64,000 bases of DNA from Didymodactylos carnosus. Its lineage: Eukaryota > Rotifera > Eurotatoria > Philodinida > Philodinidae. Where the stretch lies: positions 60,450-124,449 of the forward strand of contig CAJNOQ010000007.1 in assembly GCA_905250885.1 (NCBI GenBank). The letters run 5' to 3'. The notes under the pieces are model-generated. The model saw nothing but the letters and a program-made list of their open reading frames with translations. It made no database searches and was not told the DNA's origin. Positions 12,951-24,951 of the stretch are shown piece after piece (position 1 is the first letter of the stretch; the number at the start of each line of letters is the position of its first letter). Position numbers and translations under genes: made by a program.

Positions 12951-15413
12951 TTTTCTATAATTGTATATGTTTTACAAGCCGATTTAAAGTATCATTGTAA
13001 TAAATGATTATGCCGACAATAGATCTAGATTTAAGTTGATTTTTTTTCTGAGATTCATACTCTCAAGTTGATGTTTAAAAAAAAAGTGATCAAACATTTC
13101 TTTCTCTTCAAATTACAGTATACATCCACTTATTCTTATACTTTTTTTAACAATTCTGATAACAACATTCGCCGTCTTACTATTTCGTTTCGTTTTATAT
13201 AAAACGCATTTCTTATATATACACTTGAAAGCTTTTTCGAGTGAGCTTTTTCGCAAGAGAAGAAAACAGAAAATGAGATGATTATTTGGGAAAACAAATA
13301 ATAATTAGATATAAGTGTATAAAAAGTCTTAGTTTTTAATAGAACAGGGTAGAAAATAGGTAAGTAACACGGGATAAATCGCACAATCGATTTGTTCATA
13401 TAATAGTTAGGCACGATGTTTTATAATCTGTGAAGTACAAACGAATAGTTTTAGTAAAATAATAGTGTAAAAAGTTTTCAATAATAATTGATTGAATACA
13501 GTCGAATACTTTCAGCCGTGTGAAAAAAAATCATTGACTGAATCTTATCTCGTACTGTTAACCAGTATAATTTTGTAGTGTTGATAAAACTGCTATAGCA
13601 ACAAATACAATAATAATGAATTGCTGTGTAACTACAACAACTACTGAGAAGATAGAAAAAAGTTATTGATTTAAATGAGGTTATGATTTTCGTATGAAAT
13701 CTTATGACTAAATCTTATTGCATGACCTTGTAAAATCTTGTCAGTAAGACTGCTGATTTATACCTATTTATTTTCTTATCATAAGATTTATACAAAATCT
13801 TACAAGATCTAGCCACAAGATAGATAAGAAATGATGACTCATCCTTACAATGTAAATTTCGCTATCATGTGTAGTATATATACATGTAACGGATGACTCA
13901 TGGATAAGCACCTTCTTGGGTATCATCTTTTCGATAAATATTTGAAAATAAGCTCAATCAATAAAGAATTCAATTCTCTGCAAATCTACGTACTCGACAT
14001 AATTTTGTGTTTAAAATCTGTTGTGATATGCAAACGCCTGAAATGCTTCGATTGTCATTATTCTATTTCTCGTACTGCTAATTTCTATTTTTGTAAAAAT
14101 TTTTTAAATTTCTATTTGTACTACTAAAACATCATTACTTCCATGTACAAACAGTAGAGATGTGTAAAGAATTAAATTCAATAAAAATTGAAAACTTAAA
14201 AGTTAGTTTTTACTCATCTTTTACATATAACTGAAAACAATTGCATGAGCACAGGTTTTTTCATCTATAGTGCACAAAAAACATCAAATACTCGGAACTA
14301 ACTTAGAGCACAAAATTCTCTCCCATTTAGCATAGAAATCGCTTTCTGACTCTCTCTCTCTTTGATTCTGGATACATCGATTGACTTATTTTCAAATATT
14401 TATCGAAAAGATACATCCATTAGATACACAGTTAAACCTAGTTCTTAAAACTTCATGTTATACATATAAGAGGTGAGCGATGGCCAACTTGTTGCTCTCA
14501 TACAAGGATCGTCCCGTAAACTTTCCGTCAAAATACGAAAATTCTTGGAGGAACCTACCGTAGTATACTTGTAATACGCATGTCTTTTTGGTTTCATTCT
14601 TTTCTTTATTTAAGTGAAGTGTCGAAGTCTCCAGGTCATTTATACTGGTCCGTTTATGTCCACTCAAAGAAACCGTTAATGGTACAAAAACAGCACAGGG
14701 ATGGTTCGCTAACATCCCCATAAACTCTCATCTTTAAGAACGTCAATTAACGGTCTAAAAATGGATTGTTTACTACAGTGACTGAATGGAGTCCGTATTG
14801 TATACCGTAAACGGATCGTTTTTAGACCGTTTTCTGTCGATGAAAAAAATGGTCCGTTAACAATTCCATTTTTTGGTCGTTTTGTTGATAAGTTATTCAC
14901 CTCTTTTATTTTGGTATCACTAGTAGTATTTATATACCGCTGATTTTCTTCGAATAACTTAGAATTTGTCCCTTTCTCCTGTATACAAGTCAACGAAAAT
15001 TGATTAGAGGAAGTGATTTTCTCTAGATCTGATACTAAAAAATAGTACGTTGGTCTTAAGATTGGTGCTAGAAATGATACCAAAGATCAAAAAGCCAAAA
15101 TAATAAAAAAGATAGCAAAAGCAGTATTTCTGAGTAAAGAAGTCAAAAATAAAAATTCTTTGTAAAACATTCATATAAAACGGTAAAAAAACAGTCTGAA
15201 GAAAAGAGTGCAGACAGGCCGTTTTTTTACCATAAAGCGATTAACGATACCGTTTTCATACACCCGAGAAGTGGCGCATGGTTGTGCAGTCAAATACAAC
15301 CCGAAGAACTGAAAAAAATGTGTAGTTTAGCACACATTTTTCAACACACGACATGGATTGAACAGATCACATTCGAGCCCAGCGGATTGCGTACAAGCGT
15401 GTTGACTTCAAAT
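12951..15413. other. Intergenic region upstream of dynein, repeats only
   Basis: No supported gene. The stretch 14460-14890 repeats GTCCGTTT/AAACGGAC-type motifs on both strands and holds a 25-bp imperfect hairpin (14749-14773 with 14807-14831, four mismatches). The 124-codon minus-strand frame at 14709-15083 overlaps this repeat and shows no recognisable domain. A promoter for the dynein gene is presumably near 12951-13100, but I see no clear element. Confidence 0.5.
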
Positions 15414-15777
15414 TAGAGATGCGCAACACGACCCGATCCGAAGGTTGGGTACTAGTAGAGCAGTTACGGGTACGGGTTCCGTTTATTTTTTATTTATGCG
15501 AAAATCGGAAGGCTTTAGTGAAAAACCACAAAAGTTTAGTGGAAAAATACAAGGTTTTTAGCTAAAATACTTGAACTTTTAATAATACTTGAAGTTTTAA
15601 AACATAGTTACTTGAGAACGTAATGATAACTTATCATCTCCAGCCGAAAAACAAAAGTTTTTAACTGGAAAACGAAAAGGAGAGAATGTTTAGGCATAAG
15701 TCGGGTACGGGTACAGGTGGGAAAAAAATGTTCGGATGTGTACGGGTACGAAAACGATATCTGTACATACATCTGTA
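15414..15777. mobile_element. hAT-type MITE, copy 1
   Basis: A 364-bp element with perfect 8-bp flanking duplications CTTCAAAT (15406-15413 and 15778-15785). It begins TAGAGATGCGCAACACGACC and ends in a diverged TACATACATCTGTA. The interior matches, in reverse orientation, the element at 24594-24943: shared blocks include GGCATAAGTCGGGTACGGG, CCACAAAAGTTTAGTGG and CCGAAAAACAAAAGTTTTT. The 8-bp duplication and the TAGAGATG terminus indicate the hAT superfamily. No transposase is encoded. Confidence 0.85.
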
Positions 15778-15785
15778 CTTCAAAT

Positions 15786-18718
15786 ACGTTAACATACAAC
15801 ACAATCACGATTACGCACACACTAATTGGTACCGTCGTGTGAACCTCTGTCTAAGTGTGTGATAATAAAGAAAAAATAATTCATTCGCATGGAACACGAA
15901 CTAGACCATTCAGAGTGAAATTTTATCCCATCATTGGTAGTTTTTACTAAATAAGGCATGAAGTGTGTTTTTCGACGCTTAAGAAACACGATATATCCAT
16001 TAAACATTCAAGAGCCTTCTCAGGCTAGCTATGGTTATTAAATTTTGCTTTAAGCGTATTAATGATGACTCATTGCTAATCTAAACATGCATGAAAGGAA
16101 GTATTTTTTTTCATTGGTGATGCATATTAGTACAGAGAAATGTCGAAGATCTAAGCACACTGCTACTCTCTGCCCAATTCGAAATTAGTTAGTTTGTTTT
16201 AGTTTTTGATTGTGTTACATAGAGATGTTAGTCGACTTGAGCGTGAACGGCGTAATCAGAGAAAAACTTGATCGTAGGCGACAATCTTACATAAGTACGT
16301 CGATTTTAAAGTCGGAGACGCGATTAACGTTTTCATAGATTTCTTCAGAATAAGAAAAAACATTCGGAATCCGCTTTAGCAATTTATACGTTTTTATTAT
16401 AGATGTAATAGATATACTTTTCGGAGTTACAACAACGAAGGCGAAAATACGCCATAACTATAAATTTTAAGGCTTCTAGGAAATTTCTATGGCTTTATAA
16501 TATGAAGTGAAACAAAGTTGTGTCGCATCCTTTAAAGACAAGAATCTCCTCTACAAATCTACATATCTAATTTGATTTTGTAACTTCTGGAAATGGCTTT
16601 AAAAATATTCAAAGGGTACTATAGAAAATGATATAGATTCTGAAAGTATGAATACTTTAGGCTGCACGTAGATTCGCTTAACTCAAAAACAACTTTATTT
16701 CTAAAAATAGACTTTCTATAGAGTAGAAAGATATATTCATATACTCTTGTCTTCTTTTAAAGTTGTTGTAACGCGATATTATTAAAGAAAATAGTTTCAT
16801 CAATTATTTGTAATTTGAGACGCTTTTACGAATGCTTTCATCACAGCTGTTTTTCTTTTTCTGTGAAAATTCTATAATTGCATGCACCGATCCACCACAG
16901 GAAATTGACACATACTTTTCGAGTTCATTTGGGCTACATCTCAAAAGAGATACTTTTTTTTGCAAATTCACACTCAGTTTTGTATGTCCCCTCTGATGTT
17001 GTTTGATATTGCAAAGTCAATTGAGACAGCTTTGTATCTCTTTTGAGAAGTTATTATTTACTTTCTAGATAATGAATAATTATTTTTTGACAATAATTGC
17101 TGTCACCAGAAAACAAGAATTTCACCAGAATATCTACAAGAACGTCGACCAGTGAATAATGATATAAGAGCGTCTTTTTCTGTTCGATTTGTTTTCATTT
17201 CAAAGAAAACAAACGAAAAAAGTTTACCTCCCCTCTCTTCGCTGTTTCGTTCATCAGTTGACACCGTGACAACCATAATGATTCGACACAGAGAATTACA
17301 GAACAATGTTTTGTTTGAATTTAAAAGATTATATGTCTATGAAGCGAAAAAGCTGTTGAATCGATCAGTCAACGAAAAGAAGAAAAAAAATATCAGAACA
17401 GCAACGCCAAGGTTTTTTTCTTTTCATATAATATGTTTAAATCAAGAAGAAATATTTCTATTCTGATTATAACTTATAATCGGTAAGTTCAACACAGTTC
17501 ACAATGTCCTATATAGTACTAATTCAACTTCTTTTACCGGTTATCATCGACAATTATAATAAACGAGATCTCAATAAAAGAATCTATTATACTTTTCATA
17601 CTAAGAAGCTGAATCGGTATAACATCTCAATTACTCGTACTCTAAAAAAATCCGTTGCATCTTTTGGGGAATAAAACCAATTATCACCTCATTTTACAGA
17701 CATTATGGCTTTAGAAAGAACATTGCTTCTTATGGAAAAACTAATGAAATTTACTGATTTTTTCGAACGAGTAAGGTCGTTAATGGTCAGTACCGAGTAA
17801 CAGTTTGTCCTAATATCATCAGTTGAAGCCAAAAATAAGACAGATAAAAAAATCCGTTTTGAAGTAAGACCCACTTGTCAGTCTTGTTTCAATACAAATT
17901 TATTTTGTAGAGGGCTTTGAAAGAAAACTTTCATTTGTTACCTGTATGTCGTTGATACTTTCTTGGCTGATTGTTGTAAATCTAGGTTTATTTCTGGAAT
18001 CTTTTGCTCTTGAATCACTAAGTGAGGCAGGTTTCATTGTAAAGTAGAGGTATATCTGTAAAGCAACATATTACGTACCACAAGCAGATCAAGGACAGTC
18101 AGCTCAGTAGTGACTGTATGTAGAGAGGTGTACACGCTGATTTAGGAAAAATTCACTTTTAATGCCTCTTCTCCTTTTGTTCGACCTATTTTCAAAATTT
18201 AGTAGTTTATCCGCACTATTAAGATACAACGCATTGGGCTTTCTTCTAAATTCTCTATGAGAAAGGACATCCTTCAACGCTTTCCCTCATAAATTCTACC
18301 ACCTTTCTGCTTTTTGTCTGGCCGTGATGCTAAGCGTAGAGCAAGATAATTAACAGTTAGAAGAAAAATTAGATTTTGTCTTTGCGAGAATGAGATATAA
18401 TGGTATGTCTATTATATACAATAGTTATTCAGTACATGTATGACTCTAGTTCCATGTATCATTCGTAACTAGGGATGTCGCGTGCGAGGGTTGTAGAGGA
18501 GGTCATCCCTAGTAACCTTAATAGTTTTGCTTTGTATTCGTTAGACACGATATGAAACATTCTTCGTCACCTCTCCCGCAATCTTCGGTTGCCTCGCGAC
18601 ATCCTTTTTCGTAACTTAGTTAAACTTTAACTATTACATTCACAAGGCTTTTGTCTACTCAGAAATGTAAGAAAGCTTAAAACTACAATAGAGGAAGCTT
18701 GTAAATGATCGAATCAAA
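15786..18718. other. Gene-poor stretch
   Basis: No convincing gene apart from the possible exon at 17942-18037. A tiny inverted repeat occurs near 18473-18512 (ACTAGGGATG and CATCCCTAGT around a GC-richer core), resembling the ends of a very small hAT-type remnant. The 104-codon plus-strand frame at 17152-17466 is lysine- and phenylalanine-rich and looks like chance. Confidence 0.4.
17942..18037 (-). CDS. Possible orphan first coding exon
   Basis: Read on the minus strand from ATG at 18037, 32 codons (beginning MKPASLSDSRAKDSRNK and ending QESINDIQ) run straight into a GTAACA donor at 17941. Composition is typical of a disordered, coding N-terminus, unlike the surrounding noncoding DNA. I found no downstream exon that joins in frame. 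It does not splice directly in frame to the first dynein exon at 12950. It may be an upstream exon of the dynein gene through an unseen link, an exon of an unannotated gene, or chance. Confidence 0.25.
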
Positions 18719-19034
18719 CATATCACCGGATCGAAAAATTTTAAAAGCTTGTTCGGTCAAAACCGATTACAAATTCGTCTTCTCCATGGTTGATTATGTG
18801 GTACGCGATAACTTCTGGATCGGGGTACTTTAGAAAAAATTTTCAACATCGTTTTGCCTTTGGTCCCATACGGTAACATTTTGAAAAATTTTTGAGCAAG
18901 ACCATGGGAAAATTTTTTTCTAAAGTACCCCGATCCAAAAGTTATTGCGTATCACATAATCAACCATGGAGAAGACGAATCTGCAATCGGTTTCGACCGA
19001 ACAAGCTTTTGAAATTTTTCGATTCGGTGATATG
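18719..19034. repeat. Long foldback element
   Basis: The segment 18719-18843 recurs in reverse complement at about 18909-19034, roughly 125 bp per arm with about 90% identity by eye, separated by about 65 bp. Shared blocks include CTTCTCCATGGTTGATTATG and GATCGGGGTACTTTAGAAA. It has no coding capacity; the 66-codon frame over the right arm is a by-product. Target-site duplications were not found. Confidence 0.8.
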
Positions 19035-22000
19035 ATCGGTACGTTGTTTTCTCATTCGAATAACAGATGTACAAACATCGTACATACTTGTAGCACCGAC
19101 TTCAATAGAATTCCACTGTCGCGTTCTTACAGTAGAGGGGAAAAGAGAGAGATATCCCTTATTTAATATGCTAGCGTAATTATGAAAGGAATATTCCTAA
19201 GATGAGACTCCAGCTCTGGATGGAGAAAAATAATTCTTTAGCAGGTATTTTCTCACATGTTTCTTCGAAGGACTAACAGAAAACGTACCTTAGTTTACAT
19301 CTCGTGCGTTTTCCAGAAGAGACGGTGTTACATGAATCAAAACGTATAGTCGGGTACCAAAAACATGCGAAGTGATCTCCCTCACAAAATCTGTTATTTC
19401 GATGCATTGTCTTCAACTCATTAAGGTTTATCATTCGTTTTTTTTATTACTTTCGTTTTATTGTTTAGAAAAACGTGGATGGAAAGATAACAATGTTTAT
19501 CATCCATTAAATAGGTTTCTACTATAGAAACGCTTGTTGTAATCAGAATATCAAGATAAAAGTCTTATTTTATTCTAAAGTAATAGTAAAATAAGAATAA
19601 AAATCCTGTTCGTTAAAAAACTAACTCAAAAAACCGTGAATAATGTCTGAATAGAGGGCGTTAGTGAAAATATTGGCCTCCCTGCAGTCCGTTTTGAGCA
19701 TCAGTTTTAAAAGACTTATGAGCCATCTCGTATAAGCGACGACGGACACTGCTCAAACATATGCCACAGAACTTGTTGAAACCGATCATAAAAAGAAATA
19801 AAGATATTTCTGAGTAAGACCCGTTTGAGAAAATATTGCTTGGTTGCTAGGAAACGAGCATTTTAAAATTTCGACCTACTTTTGAAAAATGCAACATCTC
19901 TCATACTGACAACTTTGTGTTGCTCATATCTCGCCAATCACACACGATAAAGAACTCAAAAATTTTTTGCATAAGTAGAACCAACATTCTTCTTCAATTT
20001 CAAACAAATCCGATCTCTGGGGACGGTCTCGTACTCATACAGTGATCTGTATCTGGTACGTCCTAAACTCATATTTTGTCCAATTTGGAGCCATACTGTA
20101 TCGGACGAAACATTTTCATAAAATTTTGAAAACAACATTCGACAGAAGGCTTCAAATACTACATCTGAACGTGTGAGCTTCTAATTCGCTTTCGCTCAAA
20201 TAAAAACTGCACCTAAAGTAACGACTTTAGCTGAAAATGTCATTTTTCAAAATCGTTTTTCTCCCTGCAGGTTTAGGTTATGAAATTTTTTATAGGTTAG
20301 ATTGTAGGTTACGCCATTGATAACCTATTTTTAACCTAAACGAATAAAACCGATTTTGAACGACCGCATTAAAACAGCCAGCGTTTTGAGTAATAAAGCG
20401 TAGTCCGAGTAGAATTTTATCGATTGAGGATGAAGTTCAGACTGAAGTTCTCTAGTTTAAACTGAAAAATAGCACAATCAAAAAAGGAAGTACAGAGAAA
20501 AAACTTTCGTTTGCTAAAAATAGATGGTAAATACACAGCAGTAACAGAACCTTCGCAGCATCGAGAACCTAAAGTGAAATTCTTGTCCACTCTTAAGAGG
20601 ATTTTCCTATTCAGAACGGTATTTTCTAAAGATTGCATTAAAGAATAAAAGACTCAACCGATTCATTTCTATATGTGATTTATTTTGTATGAGCTTACCT
20701 TTCAGACGGTGTTTAGATAAAAAACAATAACGATATGGAACACAGCTGAGGTTTAGGCTTCTGAAACCAGGTTTTGGGAAAAAATTACAAAAGATTGTAT
20801 TAGGTTAACCTAGGTTAGGTTACCAAAAACATTAATAGGTTAGGTTAGGTTTAGGTTGTGAAAATTTTTATAGATTAAGTTATAGGTTGCCAAAAAGGCG
20901 TAACCTGCAGAGCTCTACATGGCATAAGACGAGTTTTGGAAATATTCGGGGCACTAGTAGCCCCAACCCGTTTCGTTACTAGATGAAGAAATTTCGGTGG
21001 GCAGTGTAACTGCTATGGATGGATGCAGATGATCGTGAGTGTGGCTAATTCAGAAAACGAAGAAAGTTTTGTTCATTTACTCTTGGTATGTTAGGCATTT
21101 TCCTTGAAGATTAATTTAGAGCCATTTTTTGACCTCTTTAGCAGTGCTGGATTATCCTACCCAGGTGAAACATCATTGACATTTAATAAGCCATGTAATG
21201 CGTTTTAAATGTAAGCCAAAAAACTAGCTTTTAACACATAAATAACTGTTAAAAAACTGACAGGTAACAATCAGTTTATTTGTCTGTTATGTGATTGTTG
21301 ATAAAGGCTCCAGAAAAGGCATTTAACATATCACAACATGTTGAAAAAAAGGCAGTTAACAGTCACTGTTTACTATAAAATTTTTGGCTGTTATAATAGC
21401 AAAAGATCGGCATTTAACTGTGCATCCTAAAGTATAAAATAACTGTTACAGTTAAATGGCTATTGCCAGGTCATTCTTCCATTTTAAAATATACAACGAA
21501 AAAACTGGCATTTAAAATGGCTGCTTCATTCACCCTTTTATTTTGTACACATGAATGATATATGTATATATAGCACTGAAATTCTGAAGAAATTTGCAAA
21601 TTTTTCTCTGTACGAGTCATCGAAATTTGTCTCGTGGAAGTCATCACTGGTTCTGGATCTGGTGCCATTGATGGCGCCGTGGACCTAAGGAATCAAAATT
21701 TTGGAAACCACTATGTTTGGGGTACATATCAAAAAAATTAATCAAAGAAAACGCTTGATAATTGACCGTTAACAGCCAGTAATGGTGTATTCTCAAACTT
21801 CTCTTGCGGTCAGAGTAATAGTCACCGATATGATAATGAACGCAGGAAACGGTCATTTATTAATGAGCGCATGTTTCTTATATTTTATGTTTGTTTGAAG
21901 AATGTATCACCGCATCCTTAGTGTATAATCGTATATTCTATTTATTTCAGACAACGTTTATGAAACCTATGATACGGTTAAACGCATGGATTTTCTTTTT

Positions 22001-22271
22001 ATTATGTCTCGTTGAAAGATTTCAAGTTTTTTAATTAAAGATTCTTAAATAATTTTTGCGAGTTAGAAACTTTACGAATTCTCTAGGTTGAAAGCAACTA
22101 TCCCTGCGCTATAACCGCAGGAGTAGAAAGGAAAGGATTGGAGCAATTTTTTCTCGATACTTTCAAGATATAAATTTTCTAAAATGTAAGCACGATAGAG
22201 GAAGTTCTATGTTAAACTGTACTTTGGTGATTTTGAATAAAAACTGAAAGCGTTCAATGCAAAACATCTAA
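19035..22271. other. Gene-poor repeats, including TAGGTT-rich patches
   Basis: No supported gene. Two patches near 20270-20340 and 20805-20890 are built from degenerate TAGGTT/TTAGGTT units and share a common context (ending TTATAGGTT). They look like two copies of a dispersed repeat. The stretch 21180-21470 repeats ATTTAAC/GTTAAA-type motifs on both strands. A minus-strand frame beginning MAPDPEPVMTSTRQ (21471-21668) has no donor where its plausible part ends. Confidence 0.4.
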
Positions 22272-23018
22272 TTAAAGAATGTTACAAAAACATAATGCTC
22301 CCGGTCCACCAATATAGGGTCTACGAGCACCATAAGGTCGTCCATAATAATCATATGCTGATGTTGTCGTAGTGGCAGGTAACTCAATTCTAAGAATACG
22401 ATCATCATTATTCATTTTAGCTCGAATTAGGTCATAGTTCATTGATGAAGGTAATTGATATGGACGAAAATATTCACGATTAATTCTATTACCATACGTA
22501 TTGTCGACGTGAGTAGCCGATATCTTCAATAGGCCTTGTTGATTTACTCTAACTAAAACATTTTCTGGACGATAACCTTTTAAATCAAACGTTAACACAC
22601 TGGGCGATGAAAGATTGCCATCTTGTTGTTGATAATATTGTATTGGAGTCTGACCACCACTATAATAATCTTGTTGTATGTAGCGTGGACTGACAACTAT
22701 TTCTAAATTAAGATAGCCATCCGAATCGTACACATTTCTCACCAATCTAGTATCAACCGCAGTACCCAGATTAAATTCACGTACAAATTCAGAATGATAA
22801 CTATCGCCATGTGGGCGTATTGCTTTTATTCTCAATGTACTATCATCTAGTTCAACGGAGATATCTTCGGGACGATAATCTTGCAAATTAAAACGATAAT
22901 TGATTGTTTTCTTGCCGTTTCCATGATCGACTACTGAATAGGTATCATTCGATTGTTGTTGACGATGAGGATGTGTTTTTTTAGAATATATAACGGGTAT
23001 GATTGTTGTACTCGACAT
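22272..23018 (-). CDS. Small heat-shock protein with two alpha-crystallin domains
   Basis: Intronless 248-residue Hsp20-family protein, an ATP-independent chaperone that holds unfolding proteins. It contains two alpha-crystallin domains in tandem. Domain 1 spans about residues 35-112 (YRFNLQDYRPEDISVELDD, then TLRIKA, ending LNLEIVV). Domain 2 spans about 139-215 (LTFDLKGYRPENVLVRVNQQ, then LLKISA, ending LRIELPA). Both show the paired G/DYRPE and L-I-I beta-strand pattern. The short N-terminus is polar and the linker is Gln/Tyr-rich. The C-terminus ends in a Tyr/Gly-rich tail with CFC near the end and lacks a clear I-X-I/V anchor after domain 2. ATG at 23018 is the first in frame. Most animal sHsps have one such domain; two-domain forms are known in flatworms and others. 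No intron is typical of stress-inducible genes. Confidence 0.92.
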   Translation of the reverse strand: MSSTTIIPVIYSKKTHPHRQQQSNDTYSVVDHGNGKKTINYRFNLQDYRPEDISVELDDSTLRIKAIRPHGDSYHSEFVREFNLGTAVDTRLVRNVYDSDGYLNLEIVVSPRYIQQDYYSGGQTPIQYYQQQDGNLSSPSVLTFDLKGYRPENVLVRVNQQGLLKISATHVDNTYGNRINREYFRPYQLPSSMNYDLIRAKMNNDDRILRIELPATTTTSAYDYYGRPYGARRPYIGGPGALCFCNIL

Positions 23019-23053
23019 AATGTGTTACTAGTCAAACTATAACATTCCGTCTG

Positions 23054-23062
23054 ATATATATA
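23054..23062 (-). promoter_or_regulatory. Possible TATA box of the small heat-shock gene
   Basis: The run TATATATAT lies 36-44 bp upstream of the heat-shock ATG on the minus strand, at a distance that would allow a short leader. I could not identify a convincing array of nGAAn heat-shock elements nearby, so induction by heat-shock factor is not shown. Confidence 0.3.
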
Positions 23063-24585
23063 TGTACAAGAAAATGATAAACCCACAATATTATTAACTA
23101 TACCAGATACTTTTCAATATAAGGCAAATAACATAAAAACTTGATGAAGAAAAGAAAGAAAAAATGCACACTGATGTACCTATGTACTCATCACTTGTCC
23201 TTCTCTTATGTTTTATTCTCCTTTCTTTTGTTATTTTGGCAAAAATAACATCATACTACTGTACAGATAACTTTTTTGTCCTTCATACCGCATTTTCTTT
23301 TCTTTTTTGTGATATAATTAATCTAAGACAGATTATAATACCGGAAAGAAAAAGATTTCATAATGTATGATACTGTGTCATTTACGTGTGATTACTATCA
23401 AAACTTTATATTAACAAAACAAAAAAGATATTTGGCTTCAGATAGAAAAGGTTATTAACAAATCAGAATTTTTCTGACTAAAAACTAACTGAATAATTTT
23501 AAAAACATGAACTATTTTTTCTTATACTGCCATAATCAATCCTGATGCAGAGATAGACGAATTACTTAAAGAATCATCAACCGTTTGCGTAAAACATTGA
23601 ATAGATGCAATGTCCATCGCGTTTAAGAAACGCTTTTTGTCTCGCCCCCTTAATAACAATCAAAATTTCCCAACTGATCACAATGGGCAATCACGTGGAC
23701 ATTTGGAAAAATTTCGAAAGTGAGATTCAATACAGGCTCATATACTTTCAGACAGACATTTCTGAAACTAGACACCTTGGAATATGTTATTAGGTAGAAA
23801 TTTTTGACTCATTGTAAACAAGATTCTGTTTTAATGTCATGTTTACCTTTTCTCTATTTCGTTCAGCATACGTCATTCCGTTCTCTCTCAAGGGCATAGT
23901 TTTCGTTTTTCTTTCTTTTTTTTCGTACATGTCATGAGCATAATTATTGTTTTCTGTATTTTTTGATAACTTATATATACCTGTATTCTTCTCGTTCTGT
24001 GTGTGCGAGTTTGTAATTAAAACTTCATGTTTATTGGAACACTACCTGTTAGGGTCAAGCTCCATAAGACAAGAGCGAACCGACAACCTGACAATGTTTT
24101 GATGTAAAATTTTCTTAGTTCAGCCCTATATATAGCGAGAAAAAAAACGTATCTTTCAGACTAATAATATTGCCTAACTACTATGATTCCTAAACTGTGA
24201 AATCCACCACATCCAAACGCTCTCAGACTTGGTCAAAATGTTCTGCAGGCTATGCTGAATCAATACAATTAACATAAATGTTTCCGAATCGCCAGCAGGT
24301 TTTCAAAAACGTATGGTCGTTCAGATGAAACCTGACTTCCCTCCCCCTCAGAAACTCTTTCAAGAAAAAATAAGGCCATATTCGGATTCAACATTTACAG
24401 TTATATCGAATATTGTGTAAGAAATCATATTTCGAAAGAAAAAATATTTTGATGAAAAATACGGGCAAGGGTCGCTCTCAACCGTTTTTAATGGAAAAAA
24501 CATTTTTTTAATATCACATTTTGTGTTAAAAAATCATTCTCCTAATTTCATACTACTGTTTCCACGAAAAAAAACGTTTCTGACA
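23063..24585. other. Intergenic, nothing recognised
   Basis: No supported gene or repeat boundary. Short plus-strand frames at 23164-23370 and 23605-23793 have no recognisable features. Confidence 0.4.
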
Positions 24586-24593
24586 GAAAAAGC

Positions 24594-24943
24594 TAGAGAT
24601 GTGCACGAGTACCATTTTCATACCCGTACCCGACAACTTTGTATCTGTACCCTCCTGTACCCGACTTATGCCTAAACATTTTCTTCTTTTCGTTTTCCAG
24701 GTAAAAACTTTTGTTTTTCGGCTGAAAATGACAAATGATCATTACGTTCGCAACTAAGTGTGTTTTAAAACTTCATGTATTTTAGCTAAAATCTTGTATT
24801 TTTCCACTAAACTTTTGTGGTTTTTCACTAAAACTTTCCGATTTTCCGGTAAATAAAAAATAAATAGGAGCCGTACCTGTAACTGCTCTATCCATACCTG
24901 TACCCAATCTTCGGATCGGGTCGGGTCGGGTTGCACATCTCTA
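24594..24943. mobile_element. hAT-type MITE, copy 2
   Basis: A 350-bp element with intact terminal repeats TAGAGATGTGCA ... TGCACATCTCTA and perfect 8-bp flanking duplications GAAAAAGC (24586-24593 and 24944-24951). The interior is GGGTACGGG/CCCGTACCC-rich at both ends and matches the element at 15414-15777 in the opposite orientation. It encodes no transposase. The 72-codon minus-strand frame at 24754-24972 is a by-product of this repeat. Confidence 0.9.
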
Positions 24944-24951
24944 GAAAAAGC

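Noticed and set aside
18966-19166. 66-codon plus-strand frame
   Set aside because: It is read from the right arm of the foldback 18719-19034.
20270-20890. TAGGTT-rich patches as interstitial telomeric DNA
   Set aside because: The units are few, degenerate and mixed with other sequence, and the two patches share flanks, so a dispersed repeat is more likely.
21471-21668. Minus-strand exon beginning MAPDPEPVMTSTRQ
   Set aside because: The coding-like part has no splice donor where it ends and the frame then runs into low-complexity sequence; no partner exon was found.
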